Shown one piece after another: positions 6,321 through 6,563 of a DNA stretch of 6,563 nt (position 1 is its first letter; each line of letters opens with the position of its first letter). The translations under genes were made by a program, and so were the position numbers. The notes under the pieces are model-generated. The model was given only the letters and a program-made list of their open reading frames with translations, did not search any database and had not been told where the DNA came from. This stretch comes from Candidatus Faecousia faecipullorum (GTDB taxonomy: Bacteria; Bacillota; Clostridia; Oscillospirales; Oscillospiraceae): the NCBI GenBank assembly GCA_018710805.1, contig DVJG01000067.1, positions 1 through 6,563 of the forward strand. The letters are read 5' to 3'.

Positions 6321-6398
6321 GTTTTTTGCCAGGGCGCACCCCAGGGTGGCCTCTCTTGCTCCTTCGGAGCAATTCACCTTCTGTACCTGGCAGAAAAC
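6321..6398. ncRNA. Candidate structured RNA element (nested stems), strand unknown
   Basis: The sequence gttttttgccagg (6321-6333) pairs with cctggcagaaaac (6386-6398) over 13 bp with a single G-U pair. Inside, ggtg (6345-6348) can pair with cacc (6375-6378). Inside that, ttgctcc (6356-6362) pairs perfectly with ggagcaa (6366-6372). Three coaxial nested helices over 78 bases in a non-coding stretch suggest a folded RNA or a palindromic mobile element. No known riboswitch or Rfam family is recognised from the sequence. With one sequence, covariation cannot be tested. Confidence 0.35.
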
Positions 6399-6419
6399 AC
6401 TTCTCAGGCTCCAAGTGTG

Positions 6420-6447
6420 CGCCTTGTGCGCCCCTGCGCACAAGGCG
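6420..6447. repeat. Twelve-bp GC-rich hairpin
   Basis: The arm cgccttgtgcgc (6420-6431) pairs perfectly with gcgcacaaggcg (6436-6447) around ccct. The stem extends weakly through G-U pairs. It has no T-run on either side, so it is not called a terminator. Confidence 0.7.
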
Positions 6448-6471
6448 TGCGCGCAGGAGACTGCAAAAAAC

Positions 6472-6503
6472 CTGTCAAAAAGCCCCTTGGGGGTTTTTGA
6501 CAG
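6472..6503. terminator. Terminator-like hairpin containing TGTCAAAAA
   Basis: The arm ctgtcaaaaa (6472-6481) pairs with tttttgacag (6494-6503). Inside, cccc (6483-6486) pairs with gggg (6490-6493) after one bulged G. The core, an A-tract, a GC stem and then TTTTT, has intrinsic-terminator form, and its near symmetry could act on both strands. Confidence 0.6.
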
Positions 6504-6505
6504 TC

Positions 6506-6544
6506 AAACACGCCTGATTTTAAGAAATCAGGCGTGTTTTTCTT
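6506..6544 (+). terminator. Strong intrinsic terminator
   Basis: The arm aaacacgcctgattt (6506-6520) pairs perfectly over 15 bp with aaatcaggcgtgttt (6525-6539) around taag. The T-run continues as ttttt then ctt (6537-6544). This is the best terminator in the window, and it acts on + strand transcripts. It is the likely final stop for read-through from malQ, or the end of any small RNA made from 6267-6505. Confidence 0.85.
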
Positions 6545-6563
6545 CAATATTGTGCCGCTTCCG

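Larger units (their letters stand above)
6226..6563. other. Non-coding 3' region with serial hairpins
   Basis: No credible gene is seen; the short open frames here follow the palindromes. From left to right it holds the malQ end hairpin, a TGTCAAAAA motif (6267-6275), a 9-bp hairpin (6287-6307), a large nested stem (6321-6398), a 12-bp hairpin (6420-6447), and two terminator-shaped hairpins (6472-6503 and 6506-6544). The last 19 bases show nothing recognisable. Confidence 0.7.

Overview
The window looks like ordinary chromosomal DNA from a GC-rich, low-motility-of-gene-order Firmicute, most likely a gut member of the Clostridia (Oscillospiraceae/Ruminococcaceae type). This is inferred from the lipoprotein-anchored solute-binding protein with an Ala/Thr/Glu linker, strong AGGAGG-type ribosome binding sites, C-ending codon preference, and the many short GC-rich palindromes between genes. 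The species cannot be named from the sequence alone.

All convincing genes are on the + strand and form one carbohydrate-use locus. In order they are: a lipoprotein solute-binding protein (12-1376); a long non-coding gap filled with palindromic repeats (1377-1857); two ABC sugar permeases of the MalF and MalG types (1858-2757 and 2757-3614, overlapping by one base); a LacI-family repressor (3669-4673); and the GH77 enzyme 4-alpha-glucanotransferase MalQ (4705-6225). The last 338 bases (6226-6563) hold no gene but contain a series of RNA hairpins ending in a strong intrinsic terminator.

The genes fit one pathway. The binding protein captures an oligosaccharide outside the membrane and the two permeases carry it across. 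The LacI protein senses the sugar or a derivative, and MalQ disproportionates the imported alpha-1,4-glucan. MalQ makes maltose/maltodextrin the best substrate guess, but no sequence feature of the binding protein proves it. No ABC ATPase is encoded here, so the transporter probably borrows a shared MsmK/MalK-type ATPase encoded elsewhere.

No clearly new biological system was found. The parts worth a second look are non-coding. The first is the palindrome cluster between the binding-protein and permease genes, which has the same position as the REP elements between malE and malF in Escherichia coli. The second is a recurring TGTCAAAAA motif lying 3' of GC-rich hairpins. The third is the structured 6267-6505 segment after malQ, which has a 13-bp closing stem, nested hairpins and mutually exclusive pairings.
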